The notes under the pieces were generated by a model. That model ran no database searches and was not told where the DNA came from. It worked only from the letters and a program-made list of their open reading frames with translations. From contig NZ_JALIRP010000005.1 of assembly GCF_022898935.1 (NCBI RefSeq), positions 186,001 through 250,000 of the forward strand: DNA of 64,000 bases. The letters are read 5' to 3'. This stretch comes from Paenibacillus mangrovi. Its GTDB lineage: Bacteria > Bacillota > Bacilli > Paenibacillales > Paenibacillaceae. Position numbers and translations under genes: made by a program. Positions 35,423-45,144 of the stretch are shown here, one piece after another. Position 1 is the stretch's first letter, and each line of letters begins with the position of its first letter.

Positions 35423-35950
35423 TTACAAGGATGCGCCTGCTCTTTTGGCCAGCCGGTGCTTTTTGCGCTGGTTATACAGATATTGGACAATAAAATAGGA
35501 AACGAAACCAAGAACCAGTCCAAACACGGACATACCGATCAGCACATGCAGGCCCCCCTGCAGTAGATGCTTGAAGACGGTAAAATCCCCGTGAATCAGA
35601 TTACGCCATGCATGCTCCATGGGCATATCCACCATTTTCTTCGTAAAGAACCATCCTCCGATTTTTTTCGCAAAAGGAAGAAGTACAATAGGCAGGAAGG
35701 TCAGCTTGCCGATCACATTGCCGATAATAGCGGCGGGAAGCGATCCTCCGGCCAGTCTGACGATAGGATAAAAAATCAGGTACACCAGTGAACCGGTAGC
35801 AATAACAATCATCTCCAGCCCAAAACCGATCGCAAAGCCAAGGGACACCTTTCTCGCCCCGCCAGGGGAACGGAAGAGCTTAATCATATTAAACCTGAGT
35901 TTCCGGTAGAATTTATGAAATATATTGTATTTTTTTCGCTTCTTAGTCAT
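35423..35950 (-). CDS. DUF2062 membrane protein
   Basis: A 175-aa protein with a very basic N-terminus (TKKRKKYNIFHKFYRKLRF) and three to four hydrophobic segments. The SPGGARKVSLGFAIGFGLEM block and GNVIGKLTFLPI match DUF2062, a small membrane family of unknown function. The ATG at 35948-35950 follows AAGGGTGAT. No operon partner is evident; the HemD-like gene is 75 bp downstream on the same strand. Confidence 0.82.
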   Translation of the reverse strand: MTKKRKKYNIFHKFYRKLRFNMIKLFRSPGGARKVSLGFAIGFGLEMIVIATGSLVYLIFYPIVRLAGGSLPAAIIGNVIGKLTFLPIVLLPFAKKIGGWFFTKKMVDMPMEHAWRNLIHGDFTVFKHLLQGGLHVLIGMSVFGLVLGFVSYFIVQYLYNQRKKHRLAKRAGASL

Positions 35951-36084
35951 GTAATCACCCTTCATAGCCTAAAACGACGCCAAATCAGCCTAAAGAGCCG
36001 TACCCTCAAGGCCGCTCTCAAGCACATTGTATCATTTCTGCGCCCCTTTTTCTAACGATACTTTCCGGTCCTGTCCTATCCTAT

Positions 36085-37143
36085 TCAAGTCTTCAAAGGC
36101 CGGTGAATCGCAAAGATTAAAAGCGGCAGCGCCACAATGAAAATCAGTGCAATCAAAGTCCATTCCCAGTTGAATTGAAACAGCTCGATGGAGCTCTCAT
36201 AAAACCAGAATCCGCAGCTGAAAGCAAACAGAGCGATAGGAGCAGCCATCATTTTCCCTGAGACGGACGGAATGACTATTTTCAGACCATAGCAGATGAT
36301 GTACAAGCTGATCGCCAGGTTAAGCAGAATCGCCGGATACCATAAAGCAACCACAATCAGGTCAAAACGATCCAGAAAATCGGTAACCCGCAGCTGCCGC
36401 ACCAGCTCATAGGTTGGATACATCAATCTTCCGGAAACATGGATTCCAAGCAGCAGGATCGTCATCAATATCAAAATGGTCAAGATGGCTAGCGATATCA
36501 ACATGGAATATAGACCGTGCTTAAACTTGTAATCCTTGCTGTGAAAAATAAACGGAAGAATCAGAATCTGTCCGATATAAGAGATCGATAACCATCCCCC
36601 CTCAGCGACGCCTTTCCAATTCACATGCAAAAGCGGTCTCATTAAATCGAAATCGAAGTCCCGCATAACGATAAAGGGCATAACAATCACGATAATGATC
36701 ATCATAGGCCCATATAGCTCGGTAATGCCCAGTACCGTCTTGACATCGCCTCTGGCAAGATAAACCACCGTTGCGGTAATGCAGAGCGAAATGATGAGTA
36801 TGGGCGTAATCGGGAGCAAAATGACGTTCGTAAAGTCTGCCATGGTGCGAATATCCCGGACCAGAATCATGAAAAAAAACAACATATAAAGCAGCACAAT
36901 TGCTTTTCCCATGATCGGAAAGCGGCATGTTAGAGATTGAAACAAATCCTGGCCTGGAAAACGCATTGAACTGCGCGTCAGGAAAAACAGCATAAGCAAA
37001 ACAACGGCGCCAGCCAAAATAAAGGACAGATAGGCATACTGCTCAGCCGAGCTGATGACCTGACTTGGAATATTGACCAAGGTAATGTTAATCACATAGG
37101 TAAAGCCGAGCAGCACAATTTGGCGTCGAGTGGTTTTTTCCAC
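36085..37143 (-). CDS. germinant-receptor B subunit (GerAB/GerKB family)
   Basis: A 352-aa inner-membrane protein with about ten helices, of the amino-acid/polyamine-permease-like spore germination family. TRRQIVLLGFTYVINITL opens the protein, and the later segments YPTYELVRQLRVTDFLDRFD and the WYPAILLNLAISLY helix are typical of GerAB-type B subunits, which bind germinant in the spore inner membrane. It is the last gene of an A-C-D-B operon. The germinant is not predictable. Confidence 0.92.
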   Translation of the reverse strand: MEKTTRRQIVLLGFTYVINITLVNIPSQVISSAEQYAYLSFILAGAVVLLMLFFLTRSSMRFPGQDLFQSLTCRFPIMGKAIVLLYMLFFFMILVRDIRTMADFTNVILLPITPILIISLCITATVVYLARGDVKTVLGITELYGPMMIIIVIVMPFIVMRDFDFDLMRPLLHVNWKGVAEGGWLSISYIGQILILPFIFHSKDYKFKHGLYSMLISLAILTILILMTILLLGIHVSGRLMYPTYELVRQLRVTDFLDRFDLIVVALWYPAILLNLAISLYIICYGLKIVIPSVSGKMMAAPIALFAFSCGFWFYESSIELFQFNWEWTLIALIFIVALPLLIFAIHRPLKT

Positions 37144-37173
37144 GGAAAAGTCCTCCTTAACCGGACACGGTTT

Positions 37174-37389
37174 TTAGAATGGCACAAGTGGTCTGAGCAA
37201 TTCGCCCAGCCATACCGAAGCGTAAGTCACATGCTTGTTCAGAATGCTGTAGGTGAATATCACCATTCCCCCGATCAATAGAAGGTATGTAAACCATCGG
37301 TTGACCTTGGGTAGGTTACGGATCACTTTACGATCCACGAGCAGAATAACCACCGCCGCAGTAACATAAAAGAGCAGAACCTTAATCAT
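37174..37389 (-). CDS. small two-helix protein, germinant-receptor D-subunit-like
   Basis: A 71-aa protein with two hydrophobic segments (about residues 3-18 and 33-50) and a short tail. It overlaps the end of the C-subunit gene by eight bases and precedes the B-subunit gene by 30 bases. Small two-helix D subunits that tune receptor activity are known from some Ger operons, such as GerKD in B. subtilis. Size, topology and position support this; sequence identity was not tested. Confidence 0.72.
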   Translation of the reverse strand: MIKVLLFYVTAAVVILLVDRKVIRNLPKVNRWFTYLLLIGGMVIFTYSILNKHVTYASVWLGELLRPLVPF

Positions 37390-38581
37390 GCTTCAAGACT
37401 TCATCCTTTCTGCCAAAAGGCTTATCCACAGCCCCGATATTTTCTACATGAAGCTCGGTGTCGATGACGACCTTGACGGTTGGATACAACTTTTCCCAGC
37501 GGTCCTTGAAACGTTCCCAGGCAGGTGGATCTTTCTCCTGGATTGTCCGGCCAAAGCCCAGAACATCCGAGTGATATTTATCCTGCAAGAGATGCAGGCC
37601 GGAATGGATCTGCTGGATAATTTCCTTACTTGCGTTCTGTTCCAGTTTGTGCATGGTCCTTTCACTATCCAGGCTGTAATCGGAGTCGTTTTCGATCACT
37701 GAACCTTTAGCCAAAATGCGCATGTTCATCGTGATGTCATCTCCGCGGATGACCGGCCTAAGCGTAACCACATTTTCAGTAAGCTTAATGGTGACGTATC
37801 CTCGCCCGTCTGGTCCGGGCACCAAAATATCCGGAGAGGTTGCCTGATTCATAGCCAGATTAATCATTCGGACTTCCTTCCCCTTCAAAACCCCAACAAG
37901 CTTGTCTCCCTTAAACAAAGCCAGACCGGTAATCTGAATATTCTTTTTTGTTTTGGTCTCAGTCAACCCTTCGGGGACTGCCTCCTGCAGCGAAAAGTAG
38001 GGTAAGGAGACATCGATTCCATCTGTTAGCAGGTCATTCGTAAGATACTTGAGCGTAACCGGCCTTTTCGTAAATTGGTTCATCAGTTTGCGGATCATTT
38101 CACTCGGGAACTGCTCCATGGGCGCTTGAGCATCAAGAATCATATACGCGGGACCTTCCGTGACAGCGACCAGGGAGGAAAGCCGGTTTTGTGGAATCCG
38201 GGCGAACTGGTCCAGCATGGAGGAAATTCCTTCTTTTGCGACTTCTTCGCCAATGAGCAGTGTTCTGCGGTGAGAAAACGAAATTTTTCTGGAATTCCCT
38301 TCCTGAACCTCCAAGAATGATTTGCGAAGGGTAATGCCGGTTTTCGATTCCAGATAATACTTTTTATCGCCTGACGTTCCGCCGCCTCCCCCTTGGCTTC
38401 CACTGCCTCCCAAGTTACCCGGGAGCGCAATCTGAAGAGTACTTCGGTATAAATTTTTCTCCTTATCGACAGACGTACCGATTACAAATGCCACGTCATT
38501 GATTTCCGTGCGATCCCAGCATCCGGAGAGCCCTATCGAAGAGCACAGCAACAGCAAACCTGTGAAAAGGGATCTTCTCAT
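37382..38581 (-). CDS. germinant-receptor C subunit, lipoprotein (GerAC family)
   Basis: A 399-aa lipoprotein. The signal peptide ends at the lipobox LSGC, Cys21, followed by WDRTEINDVAFVIGTSVD, the classic Ger(x)C start. A Gly/Ser-rich loop sits near residues 58-70. Three domains of the GerAC type follow, ending with the KDRWEKLYPTVKVVIDTELHVENIG block. It begins six bases after the A-subunit stop and overlaps the small D-like gene, consistent with one operon. Confidence 0.94.
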   Translation of the reverse strand: MRRSLFTGLLLLCSSIGLSGCWDRTEINDVAFVIGTSVDKEKNLYRSTLQIALPGNLGGSGSQGGGGGTSGDKKYYLESKTGITLRKSFLEVQEGNSRKISFSHRRTLLIGEEVAKEGISSMLDQFARIPQNRLSSLVAVTEGPAYMILDAQAPMEQFPSEMIRKLMNQFTKRPVTLKYLTNDLLTDGIDVSLPYFSLQEAVPEGLTETKTKKNIQITGLALFKGDKLVGVLKGKEVRMINLAMNQATSPDILVPGPDGRGYVTIKLTENVVTLRPVIRGDDITMNMRILAKGSVIENDSDYSLDSERTMHKLEQNASKEIIQQIHSGLHLLQDKYHSDVLGFGRTIQEKDPPAWERFKDRWEKLYPTVKVVIDTELHVENIGAVDKPFGRKDEVLKHD

Positions 38582-38587
38582 AAGACA

Positions 38588-40195
38588 TCACCATACCTTG
38601 TTAGAGTCGGGTCTTCCGTTGATTTCCGGCTTTTCCCGTTCTTGGTTATTCCTCGACAGCCAGGAAGGACGTGTGCCCATTTTCCACCATGGCGCCCGAA
38701 CAAAAATATCCTTGCGGTCTGAGCTATGGAACGGACTGATGCCCGACATGTATGGAACACCAAGCGAGGTCAGCTTCGTCACATGGACCAGAATCCAAGT
38801 GGTCCCAAGGATGATGCCGAACAGTCCAAGTACACCTGCGAGAAGCATGAGCGGAAACCGCAGCAGCCGGATCGTAATGGCGAGATTGTAGTGCGGAATC
38901 GTAAACGAAGCAATCCCTGTCATCGACACGATGATAACCATCGGCGCCGATACAATACCTGCCTGCACGGCGGCCTGTCCGATCACGAGCGCTCCCAAGA
39001 TGCTGACCGCCTGCCCTACAGCTTTGGGCAGACGGATTCCCGCCTCACGCAGCGCTTCGAAGGAAATTTCCATAATCAATGCTTCCACCAGCGCGGGAAA
39101 AGGGATCGCTTCCCTTGCCGAAGCAATGCTCAGGACAAGCGTCGTCGGGAGCATATCCTGGTGGAATGTCGTCACTGCAATATAAAGCGAGGGCAAAAAC
39201 ATGCCGATAAACAAAAAAATGTACCGGATCCACCGGATAAAGTTTGTAATGAAGAACCGCTCATAATAGTCTTCCGATGCCTGCGTCAGCTGGAAAAAGG
39301 TTACCGGCACAACCAAGACGAACGGGGTTCCATCCACAAAAATGGCACATCTTCCTTCAAGCAGCTGCGCCGCCACGCTGTCAGGGCGTTCCGTATACTG
39401 CATTTGCGGAAACGGGGAATACGGATGGTCCTCAATCAGTTCCTCGATATAACCGGATTCCAAGATGCCGTCGATCTTGATATCCTTCAAACGATTGATA
39501 ACATCTTCTACTATCTTAGGATCCGCGAGTCCCTCAATATACGAGACGACTACATCCGTCTTGGTGTTCGTCCCGAGCACCATGCTGTACATCTTGAGGT
39601 TTGGCGTTTTGATCTTAAAGCGGACGAGCGCAGTGTTGACACGGAGCGTTTCGGTAAAACCCTCGCGGGGACCGCGGATGACCGCTTCGGTCTCCGGCTC
39701 CTGCACGGACCGGCGGATTCCCCCCTTGATGTTGAAGAGACGAACATCGCTGAGACCATCAACAAAAACCGCCACGCTTGCATTCAATATTCCTTCCACA
39801 ACATCGACCCATTCATTGGCGGACCTTACCTGCGAAAGAGATATCCGCGTGTTTTCGAGCGGTACCAGCTCGGAGGCCTCAATCCGTTCTTCCGGATCGG
39901 CGTTCATCATGCGGACATATGCTTCTATAATCGGCTCTACTATTCGTGTCTCGAGTTCTGTCGTAAACACGATACCTTCCACATAGACCACTAATGCTGT
40001 AATATCCGGAGCTATCTCAAGGTTGCGGTAGACCATATCCGAGCAGTCTTTAAAAATCGTTTTGATTGTCTGGATATTCTGATCCAGGCTTTTCTGTATG
40101 GGCAGCTTCTCCCAAGGAGGGGAAGGAAGCCCCAGCGCCGTGCCGGATGGCAAGGCCCCTGCTGATTTGCCAGAGCCCAATTTGCTTTTACCCAT
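38588..40195 (-). CDS. germinant-receptor A subunit (GerAA/GerKA family)
   Basis: A 535-aa spore germination protein. A soluble N-terminal part of about 300 residues contains IQTIKTIFKDCSDMVYRNLEI, EGLADPKIVEDVINRLKDIKIDGILESGYIEELIEDHPYSPFPQ and ERPDSVAAQLLEGRCAIFVDGTPFVLVVP, all diagnostic. About five membrane helices follow, including ILGALVIGQAAVQAGIVSAPMVIIVS. The C-terminal tail is charged. It is the first gene of the operon. A CATAATA heptamer upstream (minus strand, 40272-40278) resembles a forespore sigma-G -10, but no matching -35 was found. Confidence 0.95.
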   Translation of the reverse strand: MGKSKLGSGKSAGALPSGTALGLPSPPWEKLPIQKSLDQNIQTIKTIFKDCSDMVYRNLEIAPDITALVVYVEGIVFTTELETRIVEPIIEAYVRMMNADPEERIEASELVPLENTRISLSQVRSANEWVDVVEGILNASVAVFVDGLSDVRLFNIKGGIRRSVQEPETEAVIRGPREGFTETLRVNTALVRFKIKTPNLKMYSMVLGTNTKTDVVVSYIEGLADPKIVEDVINRLKDIKIDGILESGYIEELIEDHPYSPFPQMQYTERPDSVAAQLLEGRCAIFVDGTPFVLVVPVTFFQLTQASEDYYERFFITNFIRWIRYIFLFIGMFLPSLYIAVTTFHQDMLPTTLVLSIASAREAIPFPALVEALIMEISFEALREAGIRLPKAVGQAVSILGALVIGQAAVQAGIVSAPMVIIVSMTGIASFTIPHYNLAITIRLLRFPLMLLAGVLGLFGIILGTTWILVHVTKLTSLGVPYMSGISPFHSSDRKDIFVRAPWWKMGTRPSWLSRNNQEREKPEINGRPDSNKVW

Positions 40196-40299
40196 GTCTC
40201 AATCACCTCGTATGCCGTCCACCGTCCAGGACCTGGAATGTTTTCGCTATAGCTTGTGCCAAAATTGGATATATTATGTGAAAAGCATCATATATCCCA

Positions 40300-40333
40300 A
40301 TAAAAAAACAGCAGTACCGTATAGGCACTGCTG
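40300..40333 (-). terminator. terminator of the chemoreceptor gene
   Basis: On the minus strand AGCAGTGCC and GGTACTGCT pair with one mismatch around TATAC, then seven T. Confidence 0.8.
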
Positions 40334-40350
40334 CTTCATCCGATATAGGA

Positions 40351-42321
40351 TTATTCGATTTTAAACCTCGCTACCAGCTCCTGCAGCTGTTCGGCAAGAC
40401 GGCTCAAATGCTCGGCTGAAGAGGCAATCTCTTCAATGGAAGCCAGCTGCTCCTGGGCTGAAGCTGAAACGGATTGCGTATTATCCGCTGCGATCTCGGA
40501 AATACCCTGGATATGCCGGATGGATTCAACCGCGCTCTCCCCGTTCCGCGCCAGCTCCCTAGCGGCTTCCGCTGCGGAATGAATGCCTTCCGCCGCTCCC
40601 TGCACAGCTTTACGGATACGGGTAAAGGATTTGCCAGTAACGTCCACGGCCTGAATCCCTTCGGACACTCTGCCTTTGGCGTCATCCATGGCTGTAAGAA
40701 CACGCTGCATCTCCGCCCGCATGCCTTCCACCAATTCTTCTATGCGCTGCGCGGAATGGCCCGATTGCTCAGCCAGTTTACGTACCTCTACGGCAACCAC
40801 CGCGAACCCTCTGCCATGCTCTCCGGCGCGGGCCGCTTCAATGGAAGCATTGAGCGCTAGCAAATGCGTCTGCTTCGAAATATCCCCAATTAGCGTCACA
40901 ATTTCGCCGATCTGGCTGGTGCGTTCATTCATATGGGACACGACTCCATCCAGGTCGCTGACCGTTGTATGTATTCCTTGGATTTTGTCGGTAACGTCCA
41001 CGACAGCCGCATGTCCTTCTTCTGCCGATACGGAGGTGCGGGACATTTTTGCCGATGCATCATCCATATGGCTGCGGATCCGTTCCGATTGTGTGGACAT
41101 GACATCCATGCTCTCCATGCTTTTCTCCACGCTGCGAAGCTGCTGATCGCTTCCGGCCGCCACTTCCTGGATCGCTTCGGTAACGCTTTCAATTGCGCGG
41201 TTCGTTTGGTCCGCACCTGTCGAAAGTCCCTTAGCTGACATGCTGACCTGACCCGTAATTTCCTGCACATTTACGATCATGGTCCGCAAGCTGTCCACCA
41301 TCGCCTGAAAATGGCGGCTAAGGTTGCCAATTTCATCCCTGCTTGTCGTGTCGATGCTCGCCGTCAAATCACCTTGGCTGATTCGTTCTGTTGCCTCAGT
41401 CAGCTTGGTGATCGGACGAATGATCGAACGGATATTCAGCCAGATCATGGCCAGCGCCGCCAGGATGGAAATGATCATCACGATCGTAACCGAATTCCGG
41501 ATTTCCGCTGCCGATGCCACGATCTCGTCTTCATACATGGATCCGGCAATCTTCCAGCCTGTCAATGTATTCGTCGTAAAAGCCATCCGTTTGTTAGCGT
41601 TCTCAAATGTATAAGAAAAATGCCCCTCGGAGCTAGCATACATCGGCTTCAGAAAATCCCCTTCCGCCTTCTGACCGGTGTATTGCGGGTGAACCACATA
41701 ATTTTTGGCCTGGTCGGTAATGAAGATATAACCCTTAGTACCCAGCTTCACGTCCGTCAAGGTTCGGATATTGTCCAGATCCAGCTCAATGGAGAGCACC
41801 CCATTGCCGGAAGGTACCGCCTGGGAGATGGACACCGCCATTTTTCCGTTAGCTGTCTTGAATACTGGGGATATGGTCGGGGTTTTACCTTGCTTCAAAG
41901 CGCGTATGTACCAATCCTGCTTAGTCACATCATATTGCTCCGGCAATGGATCCTCGGAGGCACGGATAAAGAAGCCGCCGTCCACACCTAAAATGATGTC
42001 TTTGACATCTTTATGCATCGCCATGTACTGCCTTAACTTCAGCTTCAATTCCCCGCCCTTTCCCATTGGGTCTTCAGTGGCACGTTCCACATAGGGCTGC
42101 TGCAGAAAATATGTAATATCATCAAGCTTAGCCTGCACGTTATGAGTAATGATATTATCGGCTGACTTGGTGCTCTCGAGCGCACTGTTCATCATATCCT
42201 TGGCATTCGCATTTTTAGCGGATTGATAGGACAGAATGCCAATCATGAAGCTAGGGACGAGTAAAACGATAAGATACGTGATTAACAATTTTCTTTTAAT
42301 AGTGAAAGACAATCGTTTCAC
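40351..42321 (-). CDS. methyl-accepting chemotaxis protein with dCache sensor
   Basis: A 656-aa transmembrane chemoreceptor: first helix near residues 12-32, a dCache-type outer sensor domain (about 35-275, with [15 protein letters not shown] and [17 protein letters not shown]), a second helix, a HAMP domain ([16 protein letters not shown]) and a long cytoplasmic signalling helix with the hairpin tip [32 protein letters not shown] chose the GTG at 42319-42321, ten bases after AGAAAGGA; a TTG at 42348 has no site. The ligand is unknown. Confidence 0.92.
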   Translation of the reverse strand: MKRLSFTIKRKLLITYLIVLLVPSFMIGILSYQSAKNANAKDMMNSALESTKSADNIITHNVQAKLDDITYFLQQPYVERATEDPMGKGGELKLKLRQYMAMHKDVKDIILGVDGGFFIRASEDPLPEQYDVTKQDWYIRALKQGKTPTISPVFKTANGKMAVSISQAVPSGNGVLSIELDLDNIRTLTDVKLGTKGYIFITDQAKNYVVHPQYTGQKAEGDFLKPMYASSEGHFSYTFENANKRMAFTTNTLTGWKIAGSMYEDEIVASAAEIRNSVTIVMIISILAALAMIWLNIRSIIRPITKLTEATERISQGDLTASIDTTSRDEIGNLSRHFQAMVDSLRTMIVNVQEITGQVSMSAKGLSTGADQTNRAIESVTEAIQEVAAGSDQQLRSVEKSMESMDVMSTQSERIRSHMDDASAKMSRTSVSAEEGHAAVVDVTDKIQGIHTTVSDLDGVVSHMNERTSQIGEIVTLIGDISKQTHLLALNASIEAARAGEHGRGFAVVAVEVRKLAEQSGHSAQRIEELVEGMRAEMQRVLTAMDDAKGRVSEGIQAVDVTGKSFTRIRKAVQGAAEGIHSAAEAARELARNGESAVESIRHIQGISEIAADNTQSVSASAQEQLASIEEIASSAEHLSRLAEQLQELVARFKIE

Positions 42322-42482
42322 AGTGGCATTTTCCTTTCTATTTTTCAACTATTATCCATATCCTATAAAATATTCTATCATTATCCGTTTCATAGGCATA
42401 GAGGCCTATACCTTGAAATTCGGCTTTATTTCTTCACAATCCTGTGAAAGATTTATTTAGTAGCTGACATCTAATAGGATAC

Positions 42483-42520
42483 AAAAAAGGACAACCCGCT
42501 TTATCTGGGGCTGTCCTTTT
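42483..42520 (-). terminator. terminator of the MerR-family gene
   Basis: On the minus strand AAAAGGACAGCCCC pairs with GGGTTGTCCTTTT (one wobble pair), followed by T. It also insulates the chemoreceptor gene. Confidence 0.8.
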
Positions 42521-42521
42521 G

Positions 42522-42938
42522 TTATTTGTTCATGGCTTTCGTAATCCGGCCGCTCAGACCCGCCAGTTCCTCTCTGACCTTCATCATCTCGGTAATTTTA
42601 TAATCGACCAGCTTCAACTGTTTGCTGACCGCTTCGGCCATATTTTCAAGCTCCGCTTGGCGGAGGGCGTCGTCCAAGGATGAAGAGGCATTGCTGCGGT
42701 GCCTCATCACCTGATCATGAATCTGCAGAAATTCCTGGATCTCTTGCAGGGAAAAGCCTAACACCTTTTTGGCAAGCACTATATTTTTTAACTGCTGAAC
42801 GTCTTCTTCAGTATATAATCGGATGCCTCCGTCGGACCGCTCCGGCGATTTCATGAGACCAATTTCCTCGTAGTACCGGATCGAGCGCTTCGTCAGCCCC
42901 GTCTCCTTGGCAACATCGTCAATTTTAAGCCATTCCAT
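42522..42938 (-). CDS. MerR-family transcriptional regulator
   Basis: A 138-aa protein. The winged helix-turn-helix is at residues 4-70 (KIDDVAKETGLTKRSIRYYEEIGLMKSPERSDGGIRLYTEED), followed by a dimerisation coiled coil and a short C-terminus without a Cys-based metal motif. The gene is divergent from the Rieske/FAD oxidoreductase at 43074 and a perfect inverted repeat (TTAGGT-ATG-ACCTAA) lies between them. This suggests that it regulates itself and possibly the oxidoreductase. Confidence 0.9.
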   Translation of the reverse strand: MEWLKIDDVAKETGLTKRSIRYYEEIGLMKSPERSDGGIRLYTEEDVQQLKNIVLAKKVLGFSLQEIQEFLQIHDQVMRHRSNASSSLDDALRQAELENMAEAVSKQLKLVDYKITEMMKVREELAGLSGRITKAMNK

Positions 42939-42957
42939 TGCCTTTCTCCCCCTATTG

Positions 42958-43001
42958 TTAGGTATGACCTAAGTATAACTTTCCCTATCGCGGAACGCCA
43001 A
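42958..43001 (-). promoter_or_regulatory. MerR-gene promoter with inverted repeat
   Basis: On the minus strand TTGGCG (42996-43001) and TATACT (42972-42977) are 18 bp apart. TTAGGTATGACCTAA at 42958-42972 is a perfect 6-3-6 inverted repeat covering the expected start of transcription and lying between the two divergent genes. Confidence 0.6.
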
Positions 43002-43073
43002 TCCGAAGGCATCGTTTCTTTTCAGGAACAAGTGGTAATAAATGAAGAGTGAATATGAATAGGAGGCTACGCC

Positions 43074-44621
43074 ATGCAACCATCTCGCTTCGTTTCACCG
43101 CATCTGCCACAGTTTCCCGAATCCTTATGGAGAGCCACCACTGAGCTGCCCTCTTTCCCACGACTGAATGAGGATATTCAGGTGGACATCGCGATCGTCG
43201 GCGCCGGCATTGTCGGTATTACAACGGCGTATTTGCTTTCGCGTCAAGGATGCAAGGTTGCACTGTTTGAGGCGGGGAGCATTTTGAACGGCACAACCGG
43301 CCATACCAGCGCCAAAATATCCGCCCAGCATGGCCTGCTGTATGATGAGCTGCTGAATCATTTTGGCGAGGAAAAGACCCAAATGCACTATCAGGCCAAC
43401 CGCGATGCCAAGGATTTCATCCAAAACACGGTATCCAACTTGAACATCGAATGCGATCTTAAACCGGAAAGTGCTTTTTTGTATATGGAAAAGGATGATG
43501 AACTGCAAAAGCTGCAGAAGGAGTTTGACGCCTATGTTAAGCTCGGCATTCCCGGACAATGGAGAGATAAGCTTCCCATCCCGCTGAACGTCAGCGGCGC
43601 CATCGAGATGCCAGATCAGGCCCAGTTCCATCCGCTGCATTATCTGAAGCCTCTGGTTGATGAAATCCTCAAGGCTGGCGGGCAGATCTTCGAGCATACG
43701 ACAATTACGACGCTGAAAAAGGACGGCCCTTTCACGCTGACCACCTATCGCGGCAAGCATAAAGTGCGTTGCAGCCATGTCGTGTCCGCTTCCCATTTTC
43801 CGTTCTATGACGGCGGCGGCATGTATTTTACGCGCCTTCATGCAATGCGTTCCTATGTTGTAGCGTTCCAGCCGAATACCACATTTGCTGGAGGGACATA
43901 TCTGAGTGCCGACGAGCCGAAGCGTTCGCTACGTACGGCCTCCTGGAATGGCGAGGAGCTCGTCCTCGCCGGGGGAGAGAACCATAAGACCGGCCAAAGT
44001 ATGTGCACACACAGCCACTACGAGGGGCTTGAAGAATTTGGAAGGGAGTTGTTTGGGGTCAAAAGCATTCCCTTCCGCTGGTCTGCACAGGACCTCGTCA
44101 CCCTGGACAAGCTCCCATATATCGGGCAAATTACATCCGGCGACGAAGGCATTTATGTAGCGACCGGTTTTAATAAATGGGGGATGACCCAAGGTACCTT
44201 GTCTGGCATGATCCTCTCGGATCAAATTCTGGGCAAAGGCAACCCTTATACGCCGCTATATACACCATCCCGATTCAATGCAGACCCGTCCATCAAAAAC
44301 GTTGTCGTCCAAAATGCGGATGTGGCCAAGCACTTCGTCGCTGGCAAGGTCGGTTTGGTTCAACGGTCTGCTGAAGATCTAAAGCCGGATGAAGGCGCCG
44401 TCATCACCCACAACGGCAAAAGGGCCGGCGGATACAAGGATACCAAAGGCAATCTGTACCTGGTAGATACCACCTGCACCCATTTGGGCTGCGAAGTGGA
44501 GTGGAACGAGGGCGAGCGCAGCTGGGATTGTCCGTGCCACGGCTCCCGTTTCAATTACGAAGGCGAGGTTATTGAAGGCCCCGCTACCGATCCGCTTGAG
44601 AAACTGGATAAAGACGCGTAG
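43074..44621 (+). CDS. yhfW: FAD-dependent oxidoreductase with C-terminal Rieske domain, YhfW-like
   Basis: A 515-aa two-domain protein. Residues about 35-400 form a DAO-type FAD domain (VDIAIVGAGIVGITTAYLLS, GTTGHTSAKIS, and a late YIGQI and GFNKWGMTQG region). Residues about 420-515 are a Rieske [2Fe-2S] domain with ligands in CTHLGCEVEW and CPCHGSRF. B. subtilis YhfW has the same fusion. The ATG follows AGGAGG. It is 51 bp upstream of a heme-monooxygenase-like gene and divergent from a MerR regulator. The substrate is unknown. Confidence 0.93.
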   Translation: MQPSRFVSPHLPQFPESLWRATTELPSFPRLNEDIQVDIAIVGAGIVGITTAYLLSRQGCKVALFEAGSILNGTTGHTSAKISAQHGLLYDELLNHFGEEKTQMHYQANRDAKDFIQNTVSNLNIECDLKPESAFLYMEKDDELQKLQKEFDAYVKLGIPGQWRDKLPIPLNVSGAIEMPDQAQFHPLHYLKPLVDEILKAGGQIFEHTTITTLKKDGPFTLTTYRGKHKVRCSHVVSASHFPFYDGGGMYFTRLHAMRSYVVAFQPNTTFAGGTYLSADEPKRSLRTASWNGEELVLAGGENHKTGQSMCTHSHYEGLEEFGRELFGVKSIPFRWSAQDLVTLDKLPYIGQITSGDEGIYVATGFNKWGMTQGTLSGMILSDQILGKGNPYTPLYTPSRFNADPSIKNVVVQNADVAKHFVAGKVGLVQRSAEDLKPDEGAVITHNGKRAGGYKDTKGNLYLVDTTCTHLGCEVEWNEGERSWDCPCHGSRFNYEGEVIEGPATDPLEKLDKDA

Positions 44622-44672
44622 ACTTTACCATGTAAGGCCAATCCATTTTACCAGAGCGGAGGCGATTGATCG

Positions 44673-44987
44673 ATGATAGTCATTACGAATACGATCCGGG
44701 TCAAGGAAGGCTTCGGAAAAGAGATGTCCGAACGCTTCGGGCAGGGGAAGGCCAAGGAAATGCCCGGATTTGTGCGGATGGAAGTATGGCTCGGCAAGAG
44801 CAAGGAAAGCGAAGGCGAAGAGCTGAAGGTGTCCACGGTGTGGCAGGACGAAGCCTCCTTCCGTAACTGGACCTCCAGCGAATCCTTCCATGAGTCCCAT
44901 CGCGGACAAGGCGGCAATGACGTCATTCTCGGCTCTTCATTGAACCAGTATGAGCTTGTCGTTAGCCCGCTGAATGAAGCAGAGTAA
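44673..44987 (+). CDS. heme-degrading-monooxygenase-like protein (ABM domain, HmoA type)
   Basis: A 104-aa antibiotic-biosynthesis-monooxygenase-fold protein. TNTIRVKEGFGKEMSERF, the central MPGFVRMEVWLGKS and the STVWQDEASFRNWTSSESFHESH segment match HmoA and IsdG-like proteins of Bacillales that open heme. The final segment carries the His pair used in heme binding (FHESHRG). The ATG follows GGAGG. It lies between two FAD oxidoreductases, the first 51 bp upstream, which could supply electrons; that link is inferred from position only. Confidence 0.82.
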   Translation: MIVITNTIRVKEGFGKEMSERFGQGKAKEMPGFVRMEVWLGKSKESEGEELKVSTVWQDEASFRNWTSSESFHESHRGQGGNDVILGSSLNQYELVVSPLNEAE

Positions 44988-45010
44988 CCTAACATTAATT
45001 CTATTATCTT

Positions 45011-45057
45011 AAAAAATGCCCCTTCGTCCTGTTCATCTGGCGGTAGGGGTATTTTTC
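45011..45057 (+). terminator. terminator after the monooxygenase-like gene
   Basis: AAAATGCCCCT pairs with AGGGGTATTTT (one mismatch) around a 20-nt loop, then T-rich sequence. Confidence 0.7.
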
Positions 45058-45144
45058 TTGTATGCGCTCGCTCCTGCATGATCCGCCCTTTCATGGAACA
45101 TAATAGTGTTCGATCGATTTTCAAGAAGGCGGTGTTATATCATT

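Noticed and set aside
38726-39994. 422-codon plus-strand frame opposite the germinant-receptor A subunit
   Set aside because: Antisense shadow of a clear GerA-family gene; rich in Arg, His and Cys with no recognisable domain.
40272-40290. Fnr-like site or sigma-G promoter upstream of the germinant-receptor operon
   Set aside because: TGTGA-N6-TCATA is only a partial Fnr match, and the CATAATA heptamer lacks a sigma-G -35 at the right distance. A sigma-G promoter remains likely but was not located.
42430-42450. Fnr-like inverted TTCACA/TGTGAA near the chemoreceptor
   Set aside because: The half-sites are in the everted order with a 4-bp spacer, which does not match an Fnr box.
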